Positions 10,348-17,953 of a DNA stretch of 64,000 nt are shown piece after piece. The notes under the pieces are model-generated. The model saw nothing but the letters and a program-made list of their open reading frames with translations. It did no database searches and had not been told where the DNA came from. A program made the position numbers and the translations under genes. Origin of the DNA: Pseudonocardia kunmingensis (GTDB taxonomy: Bacteria > Actinomycetota > Actinomycetes > Mycobacteriales > Pseudonocardiaceae); contig NZ_VFPA01000001.1 in NCBI RefSeq assembly GCF_006716445.1, positions 1,116,001 through 1,180,000 of the forward strand, in the 5' to 3' direction. Within the stretch, counting starts at the first letter, position 1, and each line of letters opens with the position of its first letter.

Positions 10348-11646
10348 GTGCCGGACCTGCTGCCCCCCGTGTGGGCCGCGCTCGGCGGGGCCGAGGCGGA
10401 GCTCGCCCGGATCCGGGTCACCGGTCCCCCCGCCGTCCTGCGGTCCGCGTTCCCCGTCACCGCCGTCGGTGCCGCGGCGGTGGGTGCGAGCCTGCTGGCC
10501 GGCACCTCGGGCACCGGCGCGCCCGTCGGCGTCGACACCACCGCACTCGCGGTGGCGCTGCGCAGCGAGCGACACGTGCGCCTCGGCGGGCGGTCGGTCG
10601 GGAGCCCGTTCGACCCGCTGTCGGCCTTCCACCGCACGGCCGACGGCTGGCTGCGGCTGCACGCCAACTACCCGTGGCACCGCGCCGCCGCCCTGCACGT
10701 GCTCGGGTGCACCGAGGCCGAGGCCCCGGCGGCGATCGCGGAGCGCGGCGCCGTCGCGCTGGAGACCGCGCTGCACGCGGCCGGCGGGATCGGTGCCGCC
10801 GTGCGCACCGAGCGGGAGTGGCGGGCCGCGTCCGGGCCGCCGCCCCCGCTCGTCGAGCGGCGCGTGCTCGGCCCTTCCGCTCCGCGCGCCCCGCGTCGCC
10901 CGCGCGTCCTCGACCTCACGCGGGTGATCGCCGGGCCCGTCGCGACGCGCACGCTCGCGGCCCACGGCGCCGACGTCCTGCGCCTCGACCCACCGGACCG
11001 CCCGGAGATCCCGCTGCAGGCCTACGACACGCTGCCGGGCAAGCGCAGCGCCCTGCTCGACCTCGCCGCGCACGGCCCTCGGCTCGAGGAGCTCCTGGCC
11101 GGCGCCGACGTCGTCGTCACCGGGTACCGGCCGGGCGCGCTCGACCGGTTCGGGCTCGCACCCGAGGCGCTGGCGCAGCGGCACCCCGGGCTGGTGGTCG
11201 TCACGCTGTCGGCGTGGGGGCACCGGGGGCCGTGGGCGGGGCGCCGCGGCTTCGACAGCATCGTGCAGGCGGCGTGCGGGATCGCCGACGCCGAGGGGTC
11301 CGGCGGCGTGCCCGGCGCCCTGCCCGCCCAGCTGCTCGACCACGCGACCGGCTACCTGGCGGCGGCCGGTGCCCTCCTCGCCCTCGACGCGCAGCGCCGC
11401 ACGGGCGGCACCCACCACGTGCGGCTCGCGCTGGCCGGCACCGCGGCCTGGCTGCAGGCGCTGCCCCGCACCGAGCCCGCCGACGTGCCCGACGTCGACC
11501 CGGCGCCGCACCTCGTCGCGCTCGCCGCACCGGACGGGCGGCTGACCCTCGCCGTCCTGCCCGGCACGGTCGACGGCAGGCCCCTCACCTGGCCCGCGCC
11601 CGCTCCCTCGTACGGGACGGCGGAGCCCGGGTGGGCCGGCGCGTGA
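10348..11646 (+). CDS. Class III CoA-transferase family protein (CaiB/BaiF)
   Basis: The protein has 432 residues from GTG 10348. The C-terminal two thirds carry the family pattern: RVLDLTRVIAGPVATRTLAAHGADVLRL, a GKRSALLDL segment, YRPGALDRFGLAPEAL, then LVVVTLSAWGHRGPWAGRRGFDSIVQAA. Family members move CoA between carboxylic acids through an aspartyl-CoA intermediate. The substrate cannot be predicted. It is divergent from DUF3046 across 29 bp and is followed by a strong palindrome. Some homologues of this two-part form may be catalytically altered, so the enzymatic role is tentative. Confidence 0.8.
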   Translation: MPDLLPPVWAALGGAEAELARIRVTGPPAVLRSAFPVTAVGAAAVGASLLAGTSGTGAPVGVDTTALAVALRSERHVRLGGRSVGSPFDPLSAFHRTADGWLRLHANYPWHRAAALHVLGCTEAEAPAAIAERGAVALETALHAAGGIGAAVRTEREWRAASGPPPPLVERRVLGPSAPRAPRRPRVLDLTRVIAGPVATRTLAAHGADVLRLDPPDRPEIPLQAYDTLPGKRSALLDLAAHGPRLEELLAGADVVVTGYRPGALDRFGLAPEALAQRHPGLVVVTLSAWGHRGPWAGRRGFDSIVQAACGIADAEGSGGVPGALPAQLLDHATGYLAAAGALLALDAQRRTGGTHHVRLALAGTAAWLQALPRTEPADVPDVDPAPHLVALAAPDGRLTLAVLPGTVDGRPLTWPAPAPSYGTAEPGWAGA

Positions 11647-11658
11647 CGCCCCCACCCG

Positions 11659-11707
11659 GACGAACGGCACTTTCGTCGCTACCTAACCGACGAAAGTGCC
11701 GTTCGTC
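11659..11707. repeat. Dispersed palindrome, copy 1 (probable terminator hairpin)
   Basis: A perfect 20-bp stem (arms 11659-11678 and 11688-11707) encloses a 9-base loop. The left arm reads GACGAACGGCACTTTCGTCG. It begins 13 bp after the CoA-transferase stop codon and ends 41 bp before the next gene on the same strand. There is no T-run, as is usual for high-GC terminators. Near-identical copies occur at 24581 and 60213, all followed on the right by ATGCG, so this is a family and not a chance hairpin. Confidence 0.85.
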
Positions 11708-11748
11708 ATGCGAATCCCGCTTTCCCCGGCGGTAGCGTCGTGTCCGTG

Positions 11749-11880
11749 ATGTCCGTTCTCGCGCTCGCGCAGGACCCCACGGGGCTGTCGTCCCCGGTGG
11801 GGCGGCTGGTCGTGCTGTTCGGGCTGCTGGCGTCGCTGGCGGTGCTGCTGCGCTGGTGGTGGTTCAACCGCAGGCGCTGA
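11749..11880 (+). CDS. Small single-helix membrane protein (43 aa)
   Basis: An ATG at 11749 (or GTG 11746) opens a 43-codon frame to TGA at 11880. The protein has a short polar head (MSVLALAQDPTGLSSPVG), one hydrophobic helix (RLVVLFGLLASLAVLLR) and a terminal WWWFNRRR. The Trp-rich interfacial end and positive cluster indicate a cytoplasmic C-terminus. Length, codon use and position between a terminator palindrome and an opposing gene support a real gene. I recognise no family or function. Confidence 0.6.
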   Translation: MSVLALAQDPTGLSSPVGRLVVLFGLLASLAVLLRWWWFNRRR

Positions 11881-11889
11881 CGCGCCGCC

Positions 11890-13125
11890 TCAGGTGGCCG
11901 GGCGGGGCGTGCCACGCACCGCGGTCACGCCGGCGGCCGCCAGGTACGGCAGGACGACCACCGCGGCCACCACACCGAGCGCCGCGTAGGAGGCGCCGGC
12001 CACCACGATCCCGGCGGCCACGCCGCCGACCGCGCCGCTGACGTTCATCGCCACGTCGGACAGGCCCTGCGCGCCGGTGCGCACGTGCGCCGGCACCGAC
12101 TCCGACAGCAGCGCCGACCCGGCGACGAGGCCCGCCGACCAGCCCAGCCCCAGCAGGACGAGGCCTGCGGTGAGCAGGCCGGTGTCGGTCGGGCCGGCCA
12201 CCGCGCAGACCACGCCGGCGGCGAGCAGCAGCGCCCCGGCCAGCGCCAGCACGCGGGACCGCCCGGCGCGGTCGGCGAGCCAGCCGAACAGCGGGCTGAG
12301 CGCGTACATGCCCGCGACGTGCAGGCTGATCACAAACCCGACCACGGCGAGGGTGGCGCCGCCGTGGTCCATGTGCACCGGCGTCATCGACATCAGCCCG
12401 ACCATGAGCAGGTGGCTCACCACGATCCCGCCCAGCCCCAGCAGCGCGGCGGGCGAGCGGCGCAGCGCGGCGCGGACCTGCGCTCCCCCGGCCACCGCCG
12501 TCGTGGCGCCCGCGGCGTGCCGGGCGAGCAGCAGCGGGTCAGGGCGCAGGCCGACCCAGGTGCCGGCCGCGGCGACGGTGAACGCCACCGCGCACAGCAG
12601 GTACGGGCCGGTGGTGGGCTCCAGGCCGAGCCCACCGGCCACCCCCTGGACCGGGCCCGCGAGGTTCGGCCCCGCCACCGCACCGACCGTGGTGGCCCAG
12701 ACGACCATGGCGAGCGAACGCGCCCGCCGCTCGGGGGCCGCGAGGTCGGTGGCGGCGAACCGCGCGGCGAGGCCCGCCGCCGTCGCCGCGCCGACCAGCA
12801 CCAGCCCGACGAGCAGTCCGGCCGCCGAGCCCGCCGACACCGCGACCACCGCGACCGCCCCGCCCACCGCCGCGGTGCCGTAGCCGAGGCTCAGAGCGGG
12901 CCGGCGCCCCTTCCGGTTCGCGATGCGGGCCACGACGAACGACGCCGCGGCCGCACCGAGCACGGTGCCGGTCTGCGCCAGCCCGCCCACGGCCTCCGAC
13001 CCGGACAGCCGCGAGGCCACCAGCGAGCTGACCGCGATCGCGGTGGAGACGCCGACCCCGCCGAGCACCTGGGTGGCGGCGAGCACGAACAGGATGCGGC
13101 GCTGGACGGCGGTCTCGACGGGCAC
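11890..13125 (-). CDS. MFS transporter
   Basis: The protein has 411 residues from GTG 13125; the frame continues upstream only as antisense of the SDR gene. Twelve hydrophobic segments fall in two halves. After the second helix, ARIANRKGRRPALSLGYG is the MFS loop 2-3 motif, repeated in the second half as GWLADRAGRSRVLALAG. It is a DHA1-like exporter by layout, but the substrate is unknown. The stop lies 9 bp from the end of the small membrane-protein gene, convergent. Confidence 0.85.
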   Translation of the reverse strand: MPVETAVQRRILFVLAATQVLGGVGVSTAIAVSSLVASRLSGSEAVGGLAQTGTVLGAAAASFVVARIANRKGRRPALSLGYGTAAVGGAVAVVAVSAGSAAGLLVGLVLVGAATAAGLAARFAATDLAAPERRARSLAMVVWATTVGAVAGPNLAGPVQGVAGGLGLEPTTGPYLLCAVAFTVAAAGTWVGLRPDPLLLARHAAGATTAVAGGAQVRAALRRSPAALLGLGGIVVSHLLMVGLMSMTPVHMDHGGATLAVVGFVISLHVAGMYALSPLFGWLADRAGRSRVLALAGALLLAAGVVCAVAGPTDTGLLTAGLVLLGLGWSAGLVAGSALLSESVPAHVRTGAQGLSDVAMNVSGAVGGVAAGIVVAGASYAALGVVAAVVVLPYLAAAGVTAVRGTPRPAT

Positions 13126-13193
13126 GACACCCGATCCTGGTGCGCCGCCGCCCGCCGCACCAGTGTGTTCTGCGCCCCTTCCTGGACCCTTTC

Positions 13194-14000
13194 CTAGACC
13201 CCCTTGTGGAAGCCGCCGTCGACGAGGACGTCGGCGCCGGTCGTGCTCGCCGAGCGCGGCGAGGCGAGCAGCGCGATCACGTCCGCGACCTCCTGCGGGT
13301 CGAGCAGCCGCCCGGTGCGCAGCGCCATCGCCTCCGGGGCCACCTGCTCCATGACGGCCTCGCGGTCGGAGCCGAACGCGGCGGCGAGGACGTCGGCGGC
13401 ACCGCCCTCGTCGGTCCACCACGGGGTGCGCACCGGGCCGGGGGAGACGGTGTTGACGCGCACGCCCTGCGGCGCGAACTCCTCCGACAGGGCCTTGCCC
13501 AGGTTCGTCATCGCCGCCTTCGCCGCCGAGTAGTCGACGTTCATGGTGCCGGGCTGGCGCGCCACGGCCGACGACACGTTCACGATCGCGCCGCCACCCC
13601 TCTCCACCATGACGGGGATCGCCGCACGGCAGGCCCGCACGGCCGAGAACAGGTTGAAGTCGAACATCTCCCGCCAGTCGCCGTCGGTCAGGGGGAGGAA
13701 GGAGAAGCGGGGCAGGGACACGCCGGGCGGTGGCCCGCCGGCGTTGTTGACGAGGACGTCCAGGCCGCCGAAGACGTCCACGGCGTGCGCGACGACGGCG
13801 GCGGGCGCCTCGGGGTCGGTCAGGTCGACCGGGAGGTGCACGAGGCCGGGTCCGGCGAGCGCGTCGAGCTCGGCGCTGCTCTTGCGCGACGCCACGACCA
13901 CGCGGGCGCCCTCCGCGCGCAGCGTGCGAGCGGTCGCCAGTCCGATGCCCTTGCTGCCGCCGGTGACGACCGCGACCTTGTCCATGAGGTTCAGTTCCAC
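13194..14000 (-). CDS. Short-chain dehydrogenase/reductase
   Basis: The protein has 268 residues from GTG 14000 (VELNLMDKVAVVTGG); ATG 13985 is an alternative. The cofactor loop is TGGSKGIG, NNAG is present, the catalytic Ser is in IVNVSSAVARQ, and YSAAK is the YxxxK pair. VNTVSPGPVRTPWW and VLVDGGFHKGV close the fold. The Arg at RKSS after the second strand suggests NADP. The substrate is unknown. It is divergent from an arginase-like gene across a region containing a large palindrome. Confidence 0.88.
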   Translation of the reverse strand: MELNLMDKVAVVTGGSKGIGLATARTLRAEGARVVVASRKSSAELDALAGPGLVHLPVDLTDPEAPAAVVAHAVDVFGGLDVLVNNAGGPPPGVSLPRFSFLPLTDGDWREMFDFNLFSAVRACRAAIPVMVERGGGAIVNVSSAVARQPGTMNVDYSAAKAAMTNLGKALSEEFAPQGVRVNTVSPGPVRTPWWTDEGGAADVLAAAFGSDREAVMEQVAPEAMALRTGRLLDPQEVADVIALLASPRSASTTGADVLVDGGFHKGV

Positions 14001-14082
14001 AGGACCGAGCCTCGGGCCCCGGACGCCCCGGATCCGGCGGCTATCGGACCCCGCATGCCGGCGTCCGATTCCCGCCGACGCC

Positions 14083-14154
14083 GCTCGCACACCGACTGCC
14101 GCGCTCGCACACCGACTGCAGTCGGTGTGCGAGCACAGGAATCGGTGTGCGAGC
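14083..14154. repeat. Nested palindrome with 32-bp perfect core
   Basis: The core 14103-14134 is a perfect uninterrupted palindrome centred on CTGCAG, with arms GCTCGCACACCGACTG. One further copy of the arm, GCTCGCACACCGACTGC, lies at 14083-14099. An inverted one, ATCGGTGTGCGAGC, lies at 14141-14154. The four repeats alternate so that several hairpins could form. The array sits between the divergent SDR (start 14000) and arginase-like (start 14214) genes. It may be an operator array or a dispersed palindromic element. Confidence 0.75.
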
Positions 14155-14213
14155 CCGGTCCGCGCTCGGCCACGCGTGGTGGTAGCCGGGCGGAAGTGGC
14201 GCACACTGTGCTC

Positions 14214-14960
14214 GTGACCGTCATCGCCGTCCCGTTCCACCTCGACGAACACCTCCCCGACCTGGAGCTCCCGCTCACCCCCGACCGGACGGTCGCGCCC
14301 GCGCTGCCCGGGGGCACGCTCTGGGAGCGGGCGGCGGTCGTCGCCGAGGAGGTGGCGGCCGCCGTCGCCGCGGAGGTCTCCGCCGGAGGCGTCCCCGTGG
14401 TGCTCTCCGGCGACTGCACGACCGCCCTCGGTGTCGTCGCGGGCCTGCAGCGGGCCGGGCGCGACCCGCGCGTCGTGTGGTTCGACGCGCACGGCGACGT
14501 GCAGACCCCCGAGACGTCGACGTCGGGCTACGCGGGCGGCTTCCCGGTGCGCCAGCTCGTCGGCGGGTCCGACCGCACGCTGCCCGAGCGGCTGCGGCTG
14601 CGCTCCGTCGCGGAGCGGGACGTGGTGCTCGTCGACGCGCGCGACCTGGACCCGCCCGAGGCGGCGTTCCTCGCGAACTCGGCGATCCGGCGCGTGCCGG
14701 TCGGCGAGGTGGCTGCCGTGCTGCCGGGCGGGCCGACCTACCTGCACCTCGACGTCGACGTGGTCGATCCGGCCGACTTCCCCGGCCTGCTGTTCCCGGC
14801 GCCCGGCGGTCCCGGGTTGTCCGCGGTCGCGGACGCCGTGCGCGCGGTCGTGGCCGGCACGGCGGTGGCCGCGGTCGGGATCGCGTGCACCTACCGCCCG
14901 GGCAGCGGTGCCGACCGCGCGCTCGGCGAGCTCGCGCGGGAGCTCTCAGCCCTCCAATAG
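14214..14960 (+). CDS. Arginase/ureohydrolase-family protein
   Basis: The protein has 248 residues from GTG 14214 (GTG 14208 is also possible). The metal-site motifs are recognisable: SGDCTTAL at the usual GGDHS position, WFDAHGDVQT (DAHxD) and LHLDVDVVDP (DxDxxDP). The first ligand His is replaced by Cys, a variant found in distant actinobacterial members. The family hydrolyses guanidino or related C-N bonds using two Mn ions; the substrate here is unknown. The last 15 bp overlap the converging TetR gene. Confidence 0.8.
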   Translation: MTVIAVPFHLDEHLPDLELPLTPDRTVAPALPGGTLWERAAVVAEEVAAAVAAEVSAGGVPVVLSGDCTTALGVVAGLQRAGRDPRVVWFDAHGDVQTPETSTSGYAGGFPVRQLVGGSDRTLPERLRLRSVAERDVVLVDARDLDPPEAAFLANSAIRRVPVGEVAAVLPGGPTYLHLDVDVVDPADFPGLLFPAPGGPGLSAVADAVRAVVAGTAVAAVGIACTYRPGSGADRALGELARELSALQ

Positions 14961-15521
14961 CCGCGCGGCGGCGGCGCGGGCGTGGTCGATCGCGTCGGCC
15001 TGCCCGCCCGCCGTCACCGCGACGTTCGCGCCCTCGTAGAGCACGTGCAGCTGCGCGCCGAGGCGCTCGGCGCCCGCGAGGCCCGCCGCCCGCACCTGTT
15101 CGGTGAACAGCGCGCGCATGGCCGCCTTCTCGGCGCGGATGACCGGGACGCCCGGGTGGTCGGTGCCGCCGATCTCGGCGTGGGCGTTGACGAAGGCGCA
15201 GCCGCGGTCCTGCTCCTCGAGCCAGTCGGCGAGCGCGTCGAAGACCACCAGCACGCGGTCGCGCCCGTGCGGCGTGCGCTCCAGGTACCCGCCCACGAAC
15301 TCCTGCCAGCGCAGTGCCCTGCGCCGCAGGTACAGGGCGACCAGCGCGTCCTTGCTGCCGAACCGGTCGTAGAGGGTCTTCTTGGTGGTGCCGGCGGTGT
15401 CGGCGATCAGGTCGACCCCCACCGCGCGGATCCCCTGTCGGTAGAACAGCTGCGCCGCCGCGGCGACGAGCCGCTCGCCCGCCGGCGTCAGCGGCTGTTC
15501 GACCTCGAAGTCGGTGCTCAT
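14946..15521 (-). CDS. TetR/AcrR-family regulator
   Basis: The protein has 191 residues from ATG 15521. The HTH at about residues 14-60 is AAQLFYRQGIRAVGVDLIADTAGTTKKTLYDRFGSKDALV. The ligand domain includes DRGCAFVNAHAEIG, typical of a large TetR subgroup. It is transcribed away from an EamA transporter with only 40 bp between the starts. An ATACCG-AC-CGGTAT dyad lies in that gap, so repression of both genes is likely. Confidence 0.9.
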   Translation of the reverse strand: MSTDFEVEQPLTPAGERLVAAAAQLFYRQGIRAVGVDLIADTAGTTKKTLYDRFGSKDALVALYLRRRALRWQEFVGGYLERTPHGRDRVLVVFDALADWLEEQDRGCAFVNAHAEIGGTDHPGVPVIRAEKAAMRALFTEQVRAAGLAGAERLGAQLHVLYEGANVAVTAGGQADAIDHARAAAARLLEG

Positions 15522-15532
15522 ACACGGCGAGT

Positions 15533-15546
15533 ATACCGACCGGTAT
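15533..15546. promoter_or_regulatory. TetR operator between tetR-like and eamA genes
   Basis: ATACCGACCGGTAT is a 14-bp inverted repeat (6-bp arms, AC centre) lying 12 bp from the TetR start and 16 bp from the EamA start. The ACCGACCGGT core is a common actinobacterial TetR target. Its position inside the only promoter space for both genes supports control by the adjacent regulator. Confidence 0.75.
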
Positions 15547-15561
15547 GGTTACCTGCAGGAC

Positions 15562-16452
15562 ATGGATGCACGACGGGCAGATGCGGCCGCGGGCGCGGCG
15601 CTGGTGGTGCTGTGGAGCTCCGGTTTCGTCGGAGCCGAGCTGGGCACGCGGTTCGCGCCGGCCGACACCCTCCTCGCCTGGCGCTACCTGGTGGCGGCCG
15701 GCGTCCTGACCGCGGTCGCGCTCGTGCTCGGGACCCGGCTCGGGCCCCGCGCGCTGCTGCGCCAGAGCGCGCTCGGGCTGCTGTGCCAGTGCCTGTACCT
15801 GGGCGGGGTCGTCACCGGGGTCGCGCTCGGCGTGCCTGCGGGCACCACGGCGCTGGTCGCCGCGCTGCAGCCGCTGCTCGTCGCCGCGGCCGCCGGGCCG
15901 CTGCTCGGGGAGCGCACGGGCCGCCGGCAGCGCGTGGGCCTCGGGGTGGGCCTCGCGGGGGTCGCCCTGGTCGTCGCGGGCGACCTCGGCCTCGACGGCG
16001 CGCCGTGGTGGGCGTTCCTGCTCCCGGTGGGCGGCATGGCGGCGCTCTCGGCCGGCACGCTGCTGGAGCGGCGGCTGCGCCCCGCAGAGACGCCCCTGCA
16101 GTCCCTGACGGCGCAGACCGTCGTCGCGGCCGGGTTCTTCGTCGCCGTGGCCGCCGCTGGGGGGCGCCTGCAGCCACCGGCCGACCCCGCCTTCTGGTGG
16201 GCCGTGGCGTGGGTGGTCGTCCTGTCCTCCTTCGGCGGGTACGGCGCCTACCTGGTGGTGCTGCGCCGCACCGGCGCCGTCCGCGTGAGCACGCTGCTCT
16301 ACCTCACGCCGCCGACCACGATGGTCTGGGCGCTGCTCATGTTCGGCGAGGTGCCCGGCCCGCTCGCGCTGCCCGGCATCGCGCTCTGCGCGGTGGGGGT
16401 GGCGCTGGCGCTCCGGCCACGGGTTGCGGGAACGCCGCTCCGTTCCCACTGA
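15562..16452 (+). CDS. EamA/DMT-family permease
   Basis: The protein has 296 residues from ATG 15562; an upstream in-frame ATG at 15514 would cover the operator and is rejected. Ten hydrophobic helices lie in two EamA repeats. LVVLWSSGFVGAELGTRFAPADTLLAWRYL is the typical first-helix region, and the helix-8/9 end has LLYLTPPTTMVWALLMFGEVP. Family members export metabolites or amino acids, or take up sugars. Pairing with a TetR repressor suggests an inducible exporter. Confidence 0.88.
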   Translation: MDARRADAAAGAALVVLWSSGFVGAELGTRFAPADTLLAWRYLVAAGVLTAVALVLGTRLGPRALLRQSALGLLCQCLYLGGVVTGVALGVPAGTTALVAALQPLLVAAAAGPLLGERTGRRQRVGLGVGLAGVALVVAGDLGLDGAPWWAFLLPVGGMAALSAGTLLERRLRPAETPLQSLTAQTVVAAGFFVAVAAAGGRLQPPADPAFWWAVAWVVVLSSFGGYGAYLVVLRRTGAVRVSTLLYLTPPTTMVWALLMFGEVPGPLALPGIALCAVGVALALRPRVAGTPLRSH

Positions 16453-16530
16453 TACGCGTGGGCCCGCGACGCCGTGGGCGGCCTGCGCACAGCCCGCGCT
16501 CCCCCACCCCCACGACCGCCGGCCGGGTGC

Positions 16531-17739
16531 TCACGCCGCCGCGTCGCGCCGCAGCGCCCGGACGGCGAGCTGGGCGTGCAGGACGGCGCCGTCGGCCAGC
16601 ACCGCGTCGTCGAACACCGCCCGCGGGCTGTGGTTGTTCGGGCCGTCCACGCCGTCGCTGCCGTGCGCACCGAGGAACACGAAGGCCCCCGGCACCTGCG
16701 CCAGCACCCGGGAGAAGTCCTCCGACCCGGTGAACGGGTCCACCAGCGGTGCGGCCCGCCGGTCGCCGAAGACCTCGGCGGCCACGCCGGCCGCGAAGGC
16801 GGCGTGCGCGGGGTCGTTCACCGTGACCGGGTACTCCGCGGTGAACGCGACGTCGGCCTCGCAGCCGTAGGCCTCGGCGATCCGCGCGCACAGCCGCGGC
16901 GCCTCCTGCCGCATGCGGTCGCGCGCCGCCTCGGAGAACGAGCGCACGGTCGCGTCGAACCGGGCCTCGTCCGGGATGATGTTGCGTTTGGTGCCGGCGT
17001 GGAACATGCCGACGGTGAGCACCACCGGGTCGAACACGTCGAACCGGCGGGTCACCAGCGTCTGCAGCGAGGTCACCATCTCCGCGGCCGCGGTGACGGG
17101 GTCGAGCGCCAGGTGTGGCGCCGAGCCGTGCCCGCCCGCGCCGCGCACCGTGACGAAGAGGCCGTCGCTCGCGGCCAGCATCGGCCCCGGCCGCGTGGTG
17201 AACACCCCGTGCGGGATCCGCGCCGACATCACGTGCATGCCGTACGCGGAGTCCGCCCGCCGCCCCGCGGCGTCCAGCACGCCCTCGGCGATCATGTGGC
17301 CGGCACCGTCCCAGCCCTCCTCGCCGGGCTGGAACATGAACACGACGTCGCCCGCGAGCGCGTCCCGCTGCGCGGCGAGCAGCCGGGCGGCGCCGACGAG
17401 CATCGTCGTGTGCAGGTCGTGGCCGCAGGCGTGCATCGCGCCGTCCACGCGGCTGGAGTAGCCCAGGCCGGTGGCCTCTGTGACGGGCAGCGCATCCATG
17501 TCGCCGCGGAGCAGGACGGCGGGGCCCGACGCGGTGCCGCGCAGCACCGCCGTCACCGAGGACAGCGCCGTGCCGGTGCTCACCTCGAGCCCGAGCCCGT
17601 CGAGCTCCTCGAGGACCGTCCGCTGCGTGACCGGCAGGTCCAGGCCGACCTCCGGGTGCCGGTGCAGCCGGTGGCGCAGGTCCACGAGCTCCGGGGTGAG
17701 CGCGTCCGCGTCGTCGCGGAGCCGGTCGTCCAGTGCCAT
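16531..17739 (-). CDS. M20-family amidohydrolase (N-acyl amino acid / hippurate hydrolase type)
   Basis: The protein has 402 residues from ATG 17739, with GGAGG 5 bp upstream. Motifs in order: RHRLHRHPEVGLDLPVTQ, LLRGDMDALPV, MHACGHDLHTTMLVGAA (metal ligands), FQPGEEGWDGAGHMI (catalytic Glu), GGHGSAPH in the dimerisation lid, TGSEDFSRVL near the C-terminus. The enzyme uses a two-metal site to cleave an amide of an acylated amino acid. The physiological substrate is unknown. It stands alone, divergent from the phosphatase gene. Confidence 0.9.
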   Translation of the reverse strand: MALDDRLRDDADALTPELVDLRHRLHRHPEVGLDLPVTQRTVLEELDGLGLEVSTGTALSSVTAVLRGTASGPAVLLRGDMDALPVTEATGLGYSSRVDGAMHACGHDLHTTMLVGAARLLAAQRDALAGDVVFMFQPGEEGWDGAGHMIAEGVLDAAGRRADSAYGMHVMSARIPHGVFTTRPGPMLAASDGLFVTVRGAGGHGSAPHLALDPVTAAAEMVTSLQTLVTRRFDVFDPVVLTVGMFHAGTKRNIIPDEARFDATVRSFSEAARDRMRQEAPRLCARIAEAYGCEADVAFTAEYPVTVNDPAHAAFAAGVAAEVFGDRRAAPLVDPFTGSEDFSRVLAQVPGAFVFLGAHGSDGVDGPNNHSPRAVFDDAVLADGAVLHAQLAVRALRRDAAA

Positions 17740-17953
17740 CGCACCTCCATGCGGATTGCCGGGAACCCGTTCATGATGGACGACGACGCCGAGCGCAGGC
17801 GTCACCCTGGGCGAAGCGGGCCTGGCCTCGTCGAGGCGCTGCAGGTCGCGCCGCGAGCACCGTCGACCTGGGCGCCGTGCCTGTTGGTCGGCGGCGGCAG
17901 CGTAGCGTCGGGCGTGGTCCGATGTTCCGGGGTCGGAGGCGAGGTGCGCCGCG

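Noticed and set aside
13179..13201. TTCCTGGACCC / TTCCTAGACCC tandem, with a third TTCCTGGACCC at 49891
   Set aside because: The 11-bp matches lie near gene ends, but they are short, not palindromic, and could be chance in this composition.
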